NCBI GenBank assembly: GCA_002862135.1
Contig: PKCI01000038.1
Span: forward strand, 1 to 64,000
Source: Verrucomicrobiota bacterium
GTDB taxonomy: Bacteria > Verrucomicrobiota > Verrucomicrobiia > Verrucomicrobiales > DEV007
DNA: 64,000 bases
Reading direction: 5' to 3'
Shown: piece by piece, positions 54,080 through 64,000 of the stretch
How the letters are laid out: each line of letters starts with the position of its first letter
Numbering within the stretch: position 1 is the first letter of the stretch
Notes under the pieces: generated by a model
The model's input: the letters and a program-made list of their open reading frames with translations, nothing else
Told to the model about the DNA's origin: nothing
The model's database searches: none
Translations under genes and position numbers: made by a program

Positions 54080-55537
54080 TCAGGTTTTCAGGACCCACGT
54101 GTCTTTACTGCCGCCACCCTGGGAGGAATTTACCACTAGGGAACCCTTCTTGAGCGCGACACGGGTGAGTCCACCCGGAATGATTTCGATGTCATCGCCG
54201 TAGAGGATGAAAGGGCGCAAATCGACATGGCGGCCCTCGATCTGGTGCTCATCGCAGATGGTTGGGTGGCGGGAGAGCGATACCACAGGTTGTCCGATGA
54301 AGTTTCTCGGGCACTCCTTGATCTTCTCGGCAAATTCTTCGCGTTCCTTCTTCGTGGAGGTCGGCCCCATCAGCATGCCATAACCGCCTGACTCGTTGGC
54401 GGCCTTGACGACGAGTGATTCAAGATTTCCGAGCATGAACTTCATGTCTTCTTCGCGCCAGGCAAGGTAGGTGGGAACATTTTCAAGGATGGGGTCTTGG
54501 TCGAGATAGTAACGGATCATGTCTGGAACGTAGGCGTAGGTCACCTTATCGTCCGCCACTCCCGTTCCGACGGCATTGGCAAGGGCCACGTTTCCGCGAA
54601 GATAGCAGTCCATGAGTCCCGGGACACCGAGGACAGAGTCCGTTCGGAAAACAGTGGGGTCGAGAAAGTCATCGTCGAGTCGTCGGTAGATCACATCGAC
54701 CTGGACCAGGCCCTTGGTGGTACGCATGTAAACGAATCCGTCGACCGTGATTAGATCGCGGCCTTCCACGATTTCGATCCCCATTTTGTGGGCGAGAAAA
54801 GTGTGTTCGAAGTAGGCGCTGTTGTAAACGCCGGGTGTAAGCAGGACGCAGACGGGCGTCTGGCCCGCGCGGGGGGAAAGGTGTCGAAGCGTTTTTAGCA
54901 GCAGTTCGGGATACTGGTCCACAGGGCGCACGGCGCTGTTCCGGTAAAGAGTCGGGAACGCGCGTTTCATCGCTTCCCGATTTTCCAGTAAGTAAGACAC
55001 GCCTGAGGGGCATCGACCGTTGTCCTCAAGGACGAGATACTTGCCGTCGCCATCTCTAATCAGATCGGAGCCACAGATGTGAACGTAGATGTCCTTAGCC
55101 ACATCCACGCCGACCATTTCGGGGCGATAGTGGACGGCAGTTTTGACGACATCCCCAGGTATGATGCCGTCTTTGATGATCTTCTCTTCGTGGTAGATGT
55201 CATGCAGGAAGAGGTTGAGCGCGAGAATGCGTTGAGTCAGTCCACGCTCCAGTAGCTGCCATTCGGAATCCGGAATAATTCTGGGGATCAGGTCAAAGGG
55301 AAAAATGCGCTCGGTGCCTTCGTCATCCCCATAGACGGTGAAGGTGATGCCTTGCTCAAGAAATCCGTGGTCGACACGGCGCTGTTTTTTTTCGAGCTCA
55401 TCGATCGACAGGGTTTCGAACCGGGTCTTCAGATTCCGATAATGACCGAACACCGAACCTTTAGATTCGGCGAACATTTCATCGAAGAAATCATCCTTCT
55501 GGTAGTGTTGAAACATTTTGAAAAGGGTCAGAGACAA
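54080..55537 (-). CDS. Circularly permuted ATP-grasp type 2 protein (DUF404/DUF407)
   Basis: [120 protein letters not shown]. Confidence 0.95.
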   Translation of the reverse strand: MSLTLFKMFQHYQKDDFFDEMFAESKGSVFGHYRNLKTRFETLSIDELEKKQRRVDHGFLEQGITFTVYGDDEGTERIFPFDLIPRIIPDSEWQLLERGLTQRILALNLFLHDIYHEEKIIKDGIIPGDVVKTAVHYRPEMVGVDVAKDIYVHICGSDLIRDGDGKYLVLEDNGRCPSGVSYLLENREAMKRAFPTLYRNSAVRPVDQYPELLLKTLRHLSPRAGQTPVCVLLTPGVYNSAYFEHTFLAHKMGIEIVEGRDLITVDGFVYMRTTKGLVQVDVIYRRLDDDFLDPTVFRTDSVLGVPGLMDCYLRGNVALANAVGTGVADDKVTYAYVPDMIRYYLDQDPILENVPTYLAWREEDMKFMLGNLESLVVKAANESGGYGMLMGPTSTKKEREEFAEKIKECPRNFIGQPVVSLSRHPTICDEHQIEGRHVDLRPFILYGDDIEIIPGGLTRVALKKGSLVVNSSQGGGSKDTWVLKT

Positions 55538-55703
55538 CGAGTAGCAGGGGGCGTGCCAACTTCCCGGACAAGCCGTTCAAACAGAGTTGGGTCGGTGAGG
55601 TAACCCTGCTGAATGTGAACAATCCGCCTTGCGACTGCGGCAGTCGTGATCGTGTCGTCCGAGCGTATTGACGCTGCCGTCGAAACTCGGTAAGTGACTG
55701 TGC

Positions 55704-57053
55704 ATGAACCGAATTCTCACTCTGCTCCTTCTGGCCTCGTTGGCTGGCTTTGCCAATGCTGAAGACCGTCCCAATGTCCTTTTTATCGCGATTGACGATC
55801 TCAATCACTGGGTGGGTCATCTAGGACGCAACGCCCAAGCAAAGACGCCGAATATTGACCGCCTTGCCGAGATGGGAGTCGCCTTTACCAATGCCCACAC
55901 CGCGGTCCCGGCTTGCGAGCCTTCACGGTGCGCCCTGATGGGGGGGCGTCGTCCGTGGACGAGTGGCTGTTATTACAACGGCCACAAGTGGAGGGAGCAC
56001 CAGGCGCCCGGTGAAGGCTTGAGCGCTCAGTTTTTAAAGGCCGGATATTACGTGGCCGGTGCCGGTAAGATCTACCACAGCATGGCCACCTACCCGGAAG
56101 AGTGGAGCGAATACATGGATAGTAAGGGCATGCACGGCAACGGCCCCGGAGTCGACAAATATGCCGGCTACCATGTCGAGAAAACGTTTCCTGACCTGAA
56201 AGACGAAGACATCGTCGACTGGCACTCAGCGGATTATTGCATCGAGCGATTGGAGAAAGACAGCGACGAACCGTTTTTTCTCGCCTGCGGCCTCTACAAG
56301 CCCCACCTCGCCTTTGTCGCTCCGCGGAAATATTACGAAAACTTTCCGCTCGAAGAAATCGATTTGCCGCCGCACCGCGAGGATGATCTTGATGACATCC
56401 CCGGGGCAGGTGTGAAAATGGCCGGGCCGGACAAAGATCACGCCAAGTTTCTCAAGAGTGGGCGCTGGAAGGCGGCGATTCAATCCTATCTCGCGACCTG
56501 TGCCTACACCGATATGAACGTGGGTCGCGTTCTCGATGCGCTGGAGAACGGCCCGCATAAGGAGGACACCATCATCGTTTTGTGGACCGATCACGGGTGG
56601 TCACTGGGAGAAAAGCAGCACTGGCGCAAATTTGCTCTCTGGGAAGAAACGACCCGGACACCTCTGATCTGGGTCGTGCCCGGCATGACTGAAGCGGGAA
56701 GCAAGTCCGCTCGCCCGGTAGACTTGATGAGTATCTATCCAACCCTTTGCGAGTTGGCAGGGCTAGAGATCCCTTCGCACGTTGAAGGCACCAGCATCGT
56801 ACCGCTGCTGAAGGATCCCGGGGCGAAATGGAATCTCCCGGCAATCACAACTCATGGTCGTGGAAACCATGCGGTGCGAACAGAAACCCATCGCTACATT
56901 CGCTATGCCGACGGCAGCGAGGAGCTCTATCATAATGCCGAGGATCCCTACGAATGGACCAACCTGGCTTTCAACCCTGAGTATGCTTCGGTGAAGGCGA
57001 AAATGGCGGAATGGTTGCCAAAGGAAGAAGTTCCGCAGAAGAAGGCTAAGTAA
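55704..57053 (+). CDS. Sulfatase (iduronate-2-sulfatase-like)
   Basis: RPNVLFIAIDDLNHWVGHLGRNAQAKTPNIDRLAEMGVAFTNAHTAVPACEPSRCALMGGRRPWTSG (CxPSR), WTDHGWSLGEKQHWRKFALWEETTRTPLIW. Confidence 0.95.
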   Translation: MNRILTLLLLASLAGFANAEDRPNVLFIAIDDLNHWVGHLGRNAQAKTPNIDRLAEMGVAFTNAHTAVPACEPSRCALMGGRRPWTSGCYYNGHKWREHQAPGEGLSAQFLKAGYYVAGAGKIYHSMATYPEEWSEYMDSKGMHGNGPGVDKYAGYHVEKTFPDLKDEDIVDWHSADYCIERLEKDSDEPFFLACGLYKPHLAFVAPRKYYENFPLEEIDLPPHREDDLDDIPGAGVKMAGPDKDHAKFLKSGRWKAAIQSYLATCAYTDMNVGRVLDALENGPHKEDTIIVLWTDHGWSLGEKQHWRKFALWEETTRTPLIWVVPGMTEAGSKSARPVDLMSIYPTLCELAGLEIPSHVEGTSIVPLLKDPGAKWNLPAITTHGRGNHAVRTETHRYIRYADGSEELYHNAEDPYEWTNLAFNPEYASVKAKMAEWLPKEEVPQKKAK

Positions 57054-57124
57054 ATCCGGCCATAATTTAAGCCGTGACCGAGACTAAAACGGTGTCGCCC
57101 GCTTGTTGACCAGCAGCTCAGCAG

Positions 57125-59386
57125 CTATTCGCTGATGATTTTGATGTAGCTCCAGTAGCCGAATTCGTTCTTCCAGTCATTGGCGCTGTTTTCGATACTG
57201 AGTTCGGCGTGCTGACCCGCGTATTTGGTGAGGTCATATTCAAGTTCCAGCCATTCGTCGCTCACGTTGGCGTAGCTGATGATGCGATCATCGAGAACTT
57301 CGTCACCGACGAGAACCCTGAGCTGCCAATCACCATGAGGATGATAGCTGACTCGAATCTTGAGCTTGGTGGTTTTACCCCTTGGAACGTCGAGGTGTTG
57401 AGAGAAAACCGCGGGCGCCTCTTGGTTCAAGGGGTGAGTCTGAAGAACCGTTTCATTTCGAAACTCCTCCTGCAAGCGAGGTTGAAGCTGAGTCATGGTG
57501 GAAACGTTGGAAAGACGAAAACCGGGAGCGATTTTTTGCACGTCCTTGAGCCACGGTTGGATGACACCGCCTCTTTTCGGTCCGGCCGGGGCGACTGATC
57601 CGCTGACAAGGCGGCGGGTGGTGTGAGTCAGGAGTTGAGGGATTTTCCCTGCCATTGCCACCTCCAATGCTTTCTCGGGGTGTTTCGGCACCATCGGTTC
57701 TAGAGCAAACCAGAGCATTCTCGGGATGTTGTTGTCCTCAGCGTCTTCCTCGTGCATGGCTAGGGATGAGAGAATATCCCAGCGTTTCGCGAAAGGAATT
57801 CGCTGAAGGGCGGATGCCAGGTAAAGCCGAACGACGGGGGAAGGATCACTCTCTGCTAGTCCCGCGAACCAGGCTAACGCTTCGTCATGCGGATTGCGAT
57901 CTTCGCAGAGAAACTGAATGGCCCATGCCCGGACGTATTCGTCGTCGTGGGTCAGCAAGCTGGTCAGGTTTGCTTTGTTTTGCCCGCCCGTAACGTGGAG
58001 GGCCCAGAGGGCACGGAGTCGTTTGCCTGAAGTGGTGGCAGAGTCAAGTTGCCGGAGAAGTTCTCCGTAGACGGCGGTCCGATCGAGATCTCCGGAATGA
58101 GCGCGGTATTGCAACTCGGTTCGGGCCTGACGCACATACCAATCGTTTCGGTGGGTCTGTAGCCTTGCGAGTTCGATGTCGGAGAGCGAGGGAATGTCAG
58201 GCCGTTCAATGGGTTTTGCCCCCTTGGGCATGATCTGATAGATTCGCCCGCTATCTGGAAAGTTAATGGCGTTGCCGCAGATATCAGTGTCATGCCAGTC
58301 GAGAATGTAGACGCCACCTTCCGGTCCCGTCAGCACACTGAAACCCACCCAGGCCAGATCATTGGTGGTGACAAAATCGAAACCGTGGCTGCCGATGAAA
58401 CTGGAGCCCTTCCGCGGCATGTAATCTGTCAGAACCTGGTGTTGGTGGATGTTACACATGAAGAGGTGATTGTGATACTCCTCGGGAAACGTGTCGGCGA
58501 GGTAGAAGCGGGCACCCCCGTGCGCTGAGCGGTGAGTGTGATCACGGATCGTGGTGATGTAGTCGTAAACGTAAGGGTTGATGTGAGGTTTGCTTTGTTT
58601 GTGGTAGTATCCTCCCTGGACCACGTGAAAGAGGTGGGGGATAACGCAGCAGGTCGCAAAGCCCTGGCCTTCATCGTTGAAATCGAAACCCCAAGGGTTG
58701 GAGAGGCCTCGCGCAAACACCTCGAATTCGTCCTTGGTCGGATGATAGCGCCAGATGCCGCCATCGATAAATTGCCGTTTGTCTTCCTTGTCACCCGGCT
58801 TGCCGACCATTGAAGTGGTGAAGACACCGTGGCATCCGTAAAGCCAGCCATCGGGTCCCCAAATGAAACTGTTAAGAGTTTCATGGCGATCCTGGATACC
58901 CCAACCGTCGAGTAAAACTTCAGGAGGGCCATCCGGCTTGTCATCGCCGTCGGCATCGGGAATGAAAGCGAGGTAGGGGGGCATGCCGACGTAGACACCA
59001 CCGAAGCCGATTGCGATGCCTGAGCTGAAGGTGAGTTCGTCTGTGAACAGTTTCTTGGTATCGTGGACGCCGTCTCCGTCGGTATCTTCAAAGATTTGGA
59101 TACGAGTTAGCTCCTCGCCTTCCTTATGGCTGCGGCGGTCTACGTAGTTGTAGTTTTCCACCACCCAGATCCGTCCCTTCCCGTCAAAAGTGAAAGCAAT
59201 TGGCTCACCGATATCGGGCTCGGCGGCATAGATGGAGATGTCGAATTCGTCGTCGATTTCCATCTTTGCGACAGCTTCTTCCGGAGTGAGAAAGGGCGCA
59301 TTACTCGTTTTAAGTTCCTTGCCGAAAACGAAGGTCGTAGTCAGCGAAAGGCAGGATAGCAGGAATTTGGCAGAGGTGAGCTTCAT
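57125..59386 (-). CDS. PVC-type membrane-bound dehydrogenase domain protein (glucose/sorbosone dehydrogenase-like propeller)
   Basis: FLTPEEAVAKMEIDDEFDISIYAAEPDIGEPIAFTFDGKGRIWVVENYNYVDRRS; IQIFEDTDGDGVHDTKKLFTDELTFSSGIAIGFGGVYVGMPPYLAFIPDADGDDKPDGPPEVLLDGWG; EGGVYILDWHDTDICG. Confidence 0.92.
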   Translation of the reverse strand: MKLTSAKFLLSCLSLTTTFVFGKELKTSNAPFLTPEEAVAKMEIDDEFDISIYAAEPDIGEPIAFTFDGKGRIWVVENYNYVDRRSHKEGEELTRIQIFEDTDGDGVHDTKKLFTDELTFSSGIAIGFGGVYVGMPPYLAFIPDADGDDKPDGPPEVLLDGWGIQDRHETLNSFIWGPDGWLYGCHGVFTTSMVGKPGDKEDKRQFIDGGIWRYHPTKDEFEVFARGLSNPWGFDFNDEGQGFATCCVIPHLFHVVQGGYYHKQSKPHINPYVYDYITTIRDHTHRSAHGGARFYLADTFPEEYHNHLFMCNIHQHQVLTDYMPRKGSSFIGSHGFDFVTTNDLAWVGFSVLTGPEGGVYILDWHDTDICGNAINFPDSGRIYQIMPKGAKPIERPDIPSLSDIELARLQTHRNDWYVRQARTELQYRAHSGDLDRTAVYGELLRQLDSATTSGKRLRALWALHVTGGQNKANLTSLLTHDDEYVRAWAIQFLCEDRNPHDEALAWFAGLAESDPSPVVRLYLASALQRIPFAKRWDILSSLAMHEEDAEDNNIPRMLWFALEPMVPKHPEKALEVAMAGKIPQLLTHTTRRLVSGSVAPAGPKRGGVIQPWLKDVQKIAPGFRLSNVSTMTQLQPRLQEEFRNETVLQTHPLNQEAPAVFSQHLDVPRGKTTKLKIRVSYHPHGDWQLRVLVGDEVLDDRIISYANVSDEWLELEYDLTKYAGQHAELSIENSANDWKNEFGYWSYIKIISE

Positions 59387-60654
59387 GGCTTTGTGGCAAC
59401 GGGTTCACTAGTGCGGAGATATTTAACAAGATCGATGACGTCTTTGTCAGCAAGAGTCAGTAGCAGTCCTTCCGGCATCATCGAGTAGGGGCTGGTTGCG
59501 CGTTCCTTGATATCTGATTTGAGCACGGTATTCTGCAGGCCGACGCTGTTGAGAATGAGCCTCTGGTGATCTTCGTCAGAGACGGTTCCGGCAATTATCT
59601 GGCCGTCGTTCTTGGTGACTGTGACCAGCTGGTATGCTTCCGGAATATCACCACTGGGGTCGAGCATGTTGAGAAGAATATAATTGAGGTCTGCGCGATT
59701 GGATCCCGTGAGGTCAGGACCAATCTTGCCACCCTTGCCGTAGAGGACGTGACAGGCGGAGCAGGTGCGGTCATAGATTGCCTTTCCGGCATGAATGTCT
59801 CCTTTTGAAACGGCTTCGTTGGTGAGCAGCTTTTTGTATTCAGCGATGAGCTGTTTCTTGTCGGAAGACAAGTCGTTCATGTCACCGTAAACGTCGGTGA
59901 ACGGTTGCCCCAGCATCTCGCTTAGTGATCGAGCGGTGTAGGTGGGTATCGCCTTCTTGTCAATTTGTCCTTCCCGGAGCGCGGTAAGAAGTGGTTTGGC
60001 ATATTCCTTTCTGCTGGCAAGGGTCTCGACGATGGCCCGTTGCAGGTTAGGGGCGAGATCCGGATAAGCCGTGAGAAGTTGGTGGGCTCCTTGATCAACC
60101 CGAATGCCAGCATAGGCGCGAATAGCATCAAGCTGCATGGCGGGGTGCTGTAGCAACTGAGGGAGGATGCGGGAAAGCTCCGGATTTTGCTGCGCAACCA
60201 GCGAGCGAAGGGCGGCTCGTCGTTCTGGTCCCGGAGCTGACCTGTTTTGAAGGCGCTCGAGGGCTAATTGAGTGGCAGCCTTGTCTCCGAAAATCTGGCC
60301 GAGCTCTCGGGTCAAAGCGGAAATATCCCGGCTGGGATTTTGTGAAAGCTCCCGGCTGATTTCGGACCAGCCTTCCGGGGCGTCCACATTGCGCTGGCCC
60401 TCAAGTCCGGATTTCATTCCCCGCAGCAGAGAGGCCCGGATTTCGTCGGAGTCGGCTTTAGCCAGTGCCCCTGTTACGAGGTCGAGCGATTGGTTGGCAT
60501 TGAGCGGCTCGAGTTGACCATTGCGCAAGCGTTGGAATAAGGCCGCTGCTTCGTTCCGGTCAGAGGCTGCTTTTGGAAACGATGGCTCCTGCGATTGAAG
60601 GGCTGTCGATATCCCTAAGAAATCGACGATAATGGTGAGGATTAGGAGCTTCAT
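59383..60654 (-). CDS. HEAT-like repeat protein with PVC-type heme-binding (cytochrome c) domain
   Basis: AGKAIYDRTCSACHVLYGKGGKIGPDLTGSNRADLNYILLNMLDPSGDIPEAYQLVTVTKNDGQIIAGTVSDEDHQRLIL: CxxCH plus the Planctomycete/Verrucomicrobial heme domain pattern. Overlaps the next gene by 4 nt. Confidence 0.92.
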   Translation of the reverse strand: MKLLILTIIVDFLGISTALQSQEPSFPKAASDRNEAAALFQRLRNGQLEPLNANQSLDLVTGALAKADSDEIRASLLRGMKSGLEGQRNVDAPEGWSEISRELSQNPSRDISALTRELGQIFGDKAATQLALERLQNRSAPGPERRAALRSLVAQQNPELSRILPQLLQHPAMQLDAIRAYAGIRVDQGAHQLLTAYPDLAPNLQRAIVETLASRKEYAKPLLTALREGQIDKKAIPTYTARSLSEMLGQPFTDVYGDMNDLSSDKKQLIAEYKKLLTNEAVSKGDIHAGKAIYDRTCSACHVLYGKGGKIGPDLTGSNRADLNYILLNMLDPSGDIPEAYQLVTVTKNDGQIIAGTVSDEDHQRLILNSVGLQNTVLKSDIKERATSPYSMMPEGLLLTLADKDVIDLVKYLRTSEPVATKP

Positions 60655-60776
60655 TTCTAAAATTGTTACTGATAGACAGGTTCCCGGTGTGGGTATTGAC
60701 CGTCGCGGTCCCCACTATATAATACTCCGGTTTGCTTTGATTTTGCGCTTCCCGCAGTTGCGCCAGAGACAGACCG

Positions 60777-61037
60777 CTATTTAGGTAGACGCAGCCTGAT
60801 CGGACCCGCGATAGCCAGATCAGAGCCAATGGTTTCGCCATTTTGGCAAATTTCGATCGTGCCTTCACGGTGCAGCTTGATGGCGGTCTCTCGCGTCACA
60901 ATCATGTAGTCCCGCCAGGCTTCAGGAAAAAGCTTTCGAGGCGCTTCGCTGGGGCACATTGACGCTCCTTCCCGGAGCTTGGACAGCAGCTCGAGAATTG
61001 CTACCTCGATCTCTCTCTCGATATTGGCTGGCGGCAT
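60777..61037 (-). CDS. DUF3253-like small protein
   Basis: 86 aa; AILELLSKLREGASMCPSEAPRKLFPEAWRDYMIVTRETAIKLHREGTIEICQNGETIGSDLAIAGPIRLRLPK. Confidence 0.7.
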   Translation of the reverse strand: MPPANIEREIEVAILELLSKLREGASMCPSEAPRKLFPEAWRDYMIVTRETAIKLHREGTIEICQNGETIGSDLAIAGPIRLRLPK

Positions 61038-61066
61038 TTGAATACCTTTCTGCTACTCGAGCCTTC

Positions 61067-62338
61067 TCACTCAATGCAAAAGAGATGGCTCTCTCCGCGA
61101 AGCAGCAGCTTGCCGTCGAATGGAACGGGGGAGGCGAGAATCTGCTCTCCCATTTGATTTTCACCGAGGAGTTCAAACTGATCACCAATCCTGGCGGCGA
61201 ACACGGCTCCGTCTTCCCGAGCGGCGTATAGAATGCCACCGGCAACGACGGGTGAAGCGTAGTAGGCATCAGCGGCGCGTGGGAAGGCTTCTTCCCAATG
61301 TGGTTTGCCTGTCCCTGGGTCGATCGCTACGAGACCGCCCCTGTGGCGGAGGAGGTAGACTTTGCCGCCGTAGGCAACGGGACTGGCGACGTAAACGCCG
61401 AAGTCGTCGGTATCCCAGAGCCGATGGGTTTCTGTCACATCTCCACTGCCTCCGAGGCGGAGCGCCGAAACGGAGGCTTGTTTGCGATCGTCGCGGCCGA
61501 CGGGGATGACGGCGATGTCATCGACAACGACTGGGGTGGCGATGTGGGGCCACAGCTTCATGCCTTCGGGATTGAAGCCGCCACTGGACCAGAGAAGTTC
61601 TCCGGTATCTGCCGCATAAGTGGTGACATGATCCGAACACCAGACAAGAACGGCGTTTCGATCGCCGTGACGGATCGGGACGGGAGTGGTGTAACCATTG
61701 TCGTTCTCCGCGGGAACCTGATAGTTACGTTCGGTTCTCCAGACGATTTCACCGGAAGTAACATCGAATCCGGCCACCCACGAGTTGCCGGCATGGAGGC
61801 GTGGCAGAATGAGGTGGTCTCCTACGATCACGGGAGAACTGCCCTGATCCCAGTATAATTCCTGTTGGCCAAATTCTTCAGCGAGATTTCTTTTCCATCG
61901 AATCGTGCCATCCATCTCGAGTCCTGCGAGGGTGCCACTTTTGAAATAGACGAAGAGACCCTTCCCATCCGTGACCGGAGATGAATTGCTGCTCGTGCCG
62001 AGGGTTTTGTGTTTGCCGGGGCGCTCTTTGCCAAACTTGGTCTCCCAGACTTTTTTGCCCTCGAGATCAAAGGCAATGACGGTGTCGATGCTATCGTCAG
62101 GCGTGGTGACATAGATTCTGTCTCCGTATACGGCAGGCACCGAAGCTCCCTTTCCAGGAAGAGGAACTTTCCACTTTACTCTATCCGGCGCCCATTGGGT
62201 CGGGTAGCTTGCACCGGCACGGCTTCCGGAATATTCCGGTCCCCGCCAGTTGGGCCAGTCTTCGGCGATGAGGCCGTTTGCTGTGAGCGAGATCAGGATA
62301 GAAGTGACAACAGACGCGGCAAAGGGGAAAGTTCTCAT
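61067..62338 (-). CDS. PQQ-like beta-propeller (BamB-like) secreted protein
   Basis: MRTFPFAASVVTSILISLTANGLIAEDWPNWRGPEYSGSRAGASYPTQWAPDRVKWKVPLPGKGASVPAVYGDRIYVTTP. Start re-placed to 62338. Confidence 0.9.
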   Translation of the reverse strand: MRTFPFAASVVTSILISLTANGLIAEDWPNWRGPEYSGSRAGASYPTQWAPDRVKWKVPLPGKGASVPAVYGDRIYVTTPDDSIDTVIAFDLEGKKVWETKFGKERPGKHKTLGTSSNSSPVTDGKGLFVYFKSGTLAGLEMDGTIRWKRNLAEEFGQQELYWDQGSSPVIVGDHLILPRLHAGNSWVAGFDVTSGEIVWRTERNYQVPAENDNGYTTPVPIRHGDRNAVLVWCSDHVTTYAADTGELLWSSGGFNPEGMKLWPHIATPVVVDDIAVIPVGRDDRKQASVSALRLGGSGDVTETHRLWDTDDFGVYVASPVAYGGKVYLLRHRGGLVAIDPGTGKPHWEEAFPRAADAYYASPVVAGGILYAAREDGAVFAARIGDQFELLGENQMGEQILASPVPFDGKLLLRGESHLFCIE

Positions 62339-62521
62339 ATTGCAGGAGATTAGCACAGTGGGGCAAATACCCAACCTACGTCTGCGCGCCTTGACGAGGT
62401 ATATCTCTACTCTGCGATGAATCTGCCGCAATTTAGGACGCGCAAAACAGGGAGACGAAAAGCATTGATCCTTCAGCTCGGTAGGCTGTAACTTCCCACA
62501 CAAATCTTTTTCAAGAGCAAT

Positions 62522-63808
62522 ATGAAGACCCCATCAAATCGTCGTAAATTCCTCAAGCAGGCAGCCCTCTTTGGCGGAGCCCCCATGATCGTCCCTTCCT
62601 CGGTCCTCGGACTGGGGGATAAAGTGGCACCAAGCAATCGGATTACGGTTGGTGGTATTGGGCTCGGACCTCGCGGGCGGAAAGTGCTTTCGTCATTTCT
62701 CGTTCAGGAAGATTGTCAGTTTGTCGGAATCGCAGACCCTCAGAAAGAGCGCCGCGAAATTATCAAGAGGCTGACAGACCGCGAATACAAAAACACGGAC
62801 TGCGTGACTTATGACGACATGGCCGGCGTTCTCGAGCGCGACGATATCGATGCCGTCATCATCGCCACCGGTGACCGATGGCATACTACCGCTTCGGTCT
62901 ATGCGGCCCGCGCTGGCAAGGATATTTACTGCGAAAAACCCTGCGCCATGAACATGCAGGAGTGCCGTGAACTGGACGAAGAGGTTACCAAGCACGGCCG
63001 CGTTTTCCAAGCTGGAACTCAGCGTCGTAACGTCGGGAATTTCGGACTGGCAAAAGACCTTGCCAAAACCGGCAAACTTGGCAACGTCACTGCAGTGCAT
63101 GCCGGGATCCTCGCGCTACAGGATTATCTCGAGCCGCTGCCTGAGCAGCCGCTGCCTGACCCTGCTGATGTCAACTGGGATAAATGGGTGGGCCCGGCAC
63201 CGATGAAACCGTTCAACGAGGAATACTGCAAAGGCCGGTGGCGCAACCATTCCGGATTCTACGCCGCTTGGCGGCTGCCTGAGTGGGGAGCCCACACGAT
63301 CGACCTTTGCCAATGGGCGGCAGGTGCTGATGATACCGCTCCGATCGAATATGAGGCGGTTGATGACAACACGATCCACGCCACTTACGAAAACGGAGTC
63401 AAGTTGGTGATGCGCCTCTCCGGATTCAGAGATGAAGGCGAGTGGACACCCGGACTCGGTTCATGCCCGGTGAAGTTCGAAGGTGATGAAGGTTGGGTCG
63501 AAGCTGGTGATTTCGAAGTGCTGGCTGTCAGTGATGACAAGCTTCTTGAGGGAAGAGACTATGAGAAACTGGCCGGAACCGATCCGATCAATCACGTGCG
63601 TGACTTCCTCGATTCCGTGAAGACCCGCGAGCAACCGAAGTGTAACTCCAAAGTGACTCGAAACGGACACCTTGCCTGCTTTGCAGCGGCTACCAGCTGG
63701 AAGCTGGGACGGAAGGTGACGTTCGATCCGGTCAAAGAGGAATTCATCAACGATGATGAAGCGAACTCTTACCGCAGCTACGAGCGTCGCGGCCCCTACA
63801 CCATCTAA
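62522..63808 (+). CDS. Gfo/Idh/MocA family oxidoreductase with Tat-type N-terminus
   Basis: NRRKFLKQAALFGGAPMIVPSSVLGLG; RITVGGIGLGPRGRKVL...DIYCEKPCAMNMQECRELDEEVTKHGRVFQAGTQRRN. Confidence 0.94.
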   Translation: MKTPSNRRKFLKQAALFGGAPMIVPSSVLGLGDKVAPSNRITVGGIGLGPRGRKVLSSFLVQEDCQFVGIADPQKERREIIKRLTDREYKNTDCVTYDDMAGVLERDDIDAVIIATGDRWHTTASVYAARAGKDIYCEKPCAMNMQECRELDEEVTKHGRVFQAGTQRRNVGNFGLAKDLAKTGKLGNVTAVHAGILALQDYLEPLPEQPLPDPADVNWDKWVGPAPMKPFNEEYCKGRWRNHSGFYAAWRLPEWGAHTIDLCQWAAGADDTAPIEYEAVDDNTIHATYENGVKLVMRLSGFRDEGEWTPGLGSCPVKFEGDEGWVEAGDFEVLAVSDDKLLEGRDYEKLAGTDPINHVRDFLDSVKTREQPKCNSKVTRNGHLACFAAATSWKLGRKVTFDPVKEEFINDDEANSYRSYERRGPYTI

Positions 63809-63819
63809 GGCCGCTTTAA

Positions 63820-63862
63820 GAACACAACCTGCCCGGCTTCCCGGCCGGCAGGCTGTGTTTAT
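63820..63862. terminator. Bidirectional intrinsic terminator between convergent genes
   Basis: AACACAaCCTGCCcGGcttcccGGCCGGCAGGcTGTGTTTATTT: nearly perfect inverted repeat just after the stop at 63808. Confidence 0.8.
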
Positions 63863-64000
63863 TTCTTGATGCAGTAGAGGTGACTGCGGCTCCGGAGATA
63901 GAGAGAGTCTCCGCTGACCGCAGGTGAGGCCATGAAGCCGTCGCCGATCGTGTTCTCGGCGAGCACTTTGTATTCGTTGGGATTGGCTTCTATCACTGTG
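63859..64000 (-). CDS. C-terminal end of a PQQ-like beta-propeller protein (truncated by window edge)
   Basis: Reverse-strand VIEANPNEYKVLAENTIGDGFMASPAVSGDSLYLRSRSHLYCIKK*, typical PQQ-repeat C-terminus. Confidence 0.75.
   Translation of the reverse strand, partial: TVIEANPNEYKVLAENTIGDGFMASPAVSGDSLYLRSRSHLYCIKK

Noticed and set aside
61298-61858. 186-aa + ORF antisense to the PQQ-like protein at 61067-62338
   Set aside because: Shadow ORF; the reverse frame is clearly the coding one.
1-64000. CRISPR arrays, tandem-repeat arrays, prophage or insertion sequences
   Set aside because: No regularly spaced direct repeats, cas genes, phage structural genes or transposase ORFs were recognised on either strand.

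Overview
The window looks like a chromosomal segment from a marine Verrucomicrobiota-type (PVC) bacterium. This rests on sulfatases, DUF1080, PVC-type dehydrogenase/heme-binding proteins and PQQ-like propellers. Housekeeping blocks are rpmI-rplT-pheS-pheT, frr-pyrH, fmt, rpoN, an Mrp ATPase and moxR-DUF58. Accessory blocks are: (1) a compact fatty-acid/polyketide-like operon (about 10.6-16.8 kb) with an internally deleted FabL-like enoyl reductase, FabG, an unusual ACP, a tandem hotdog dehydratase, two ketosynthases and an AcpS-LpxL fusion, preceded by a structured, terminator-ended intergenic element; (2) a sulfatase/fucose/amino-sugar utilisation locus (42.2-52.1 kb) with a NagB-PIG-L fusion whose deacetylase motif is degenerate; (3) a transglutaminase/alpha-E/circularly permuted ATP-grasp cassette; (4) an acyltransferase-3 membrane protein with ankyrin repeats inserted between transmembrane segments; (5) a gene-decay zone (about 35.5-41 kb) with several recognisable pseudogenes. 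I saw no tRNA, rRNA, CRISPR array or intact mobile element. All family assignments come from reading motifs by eye; no database search was run.
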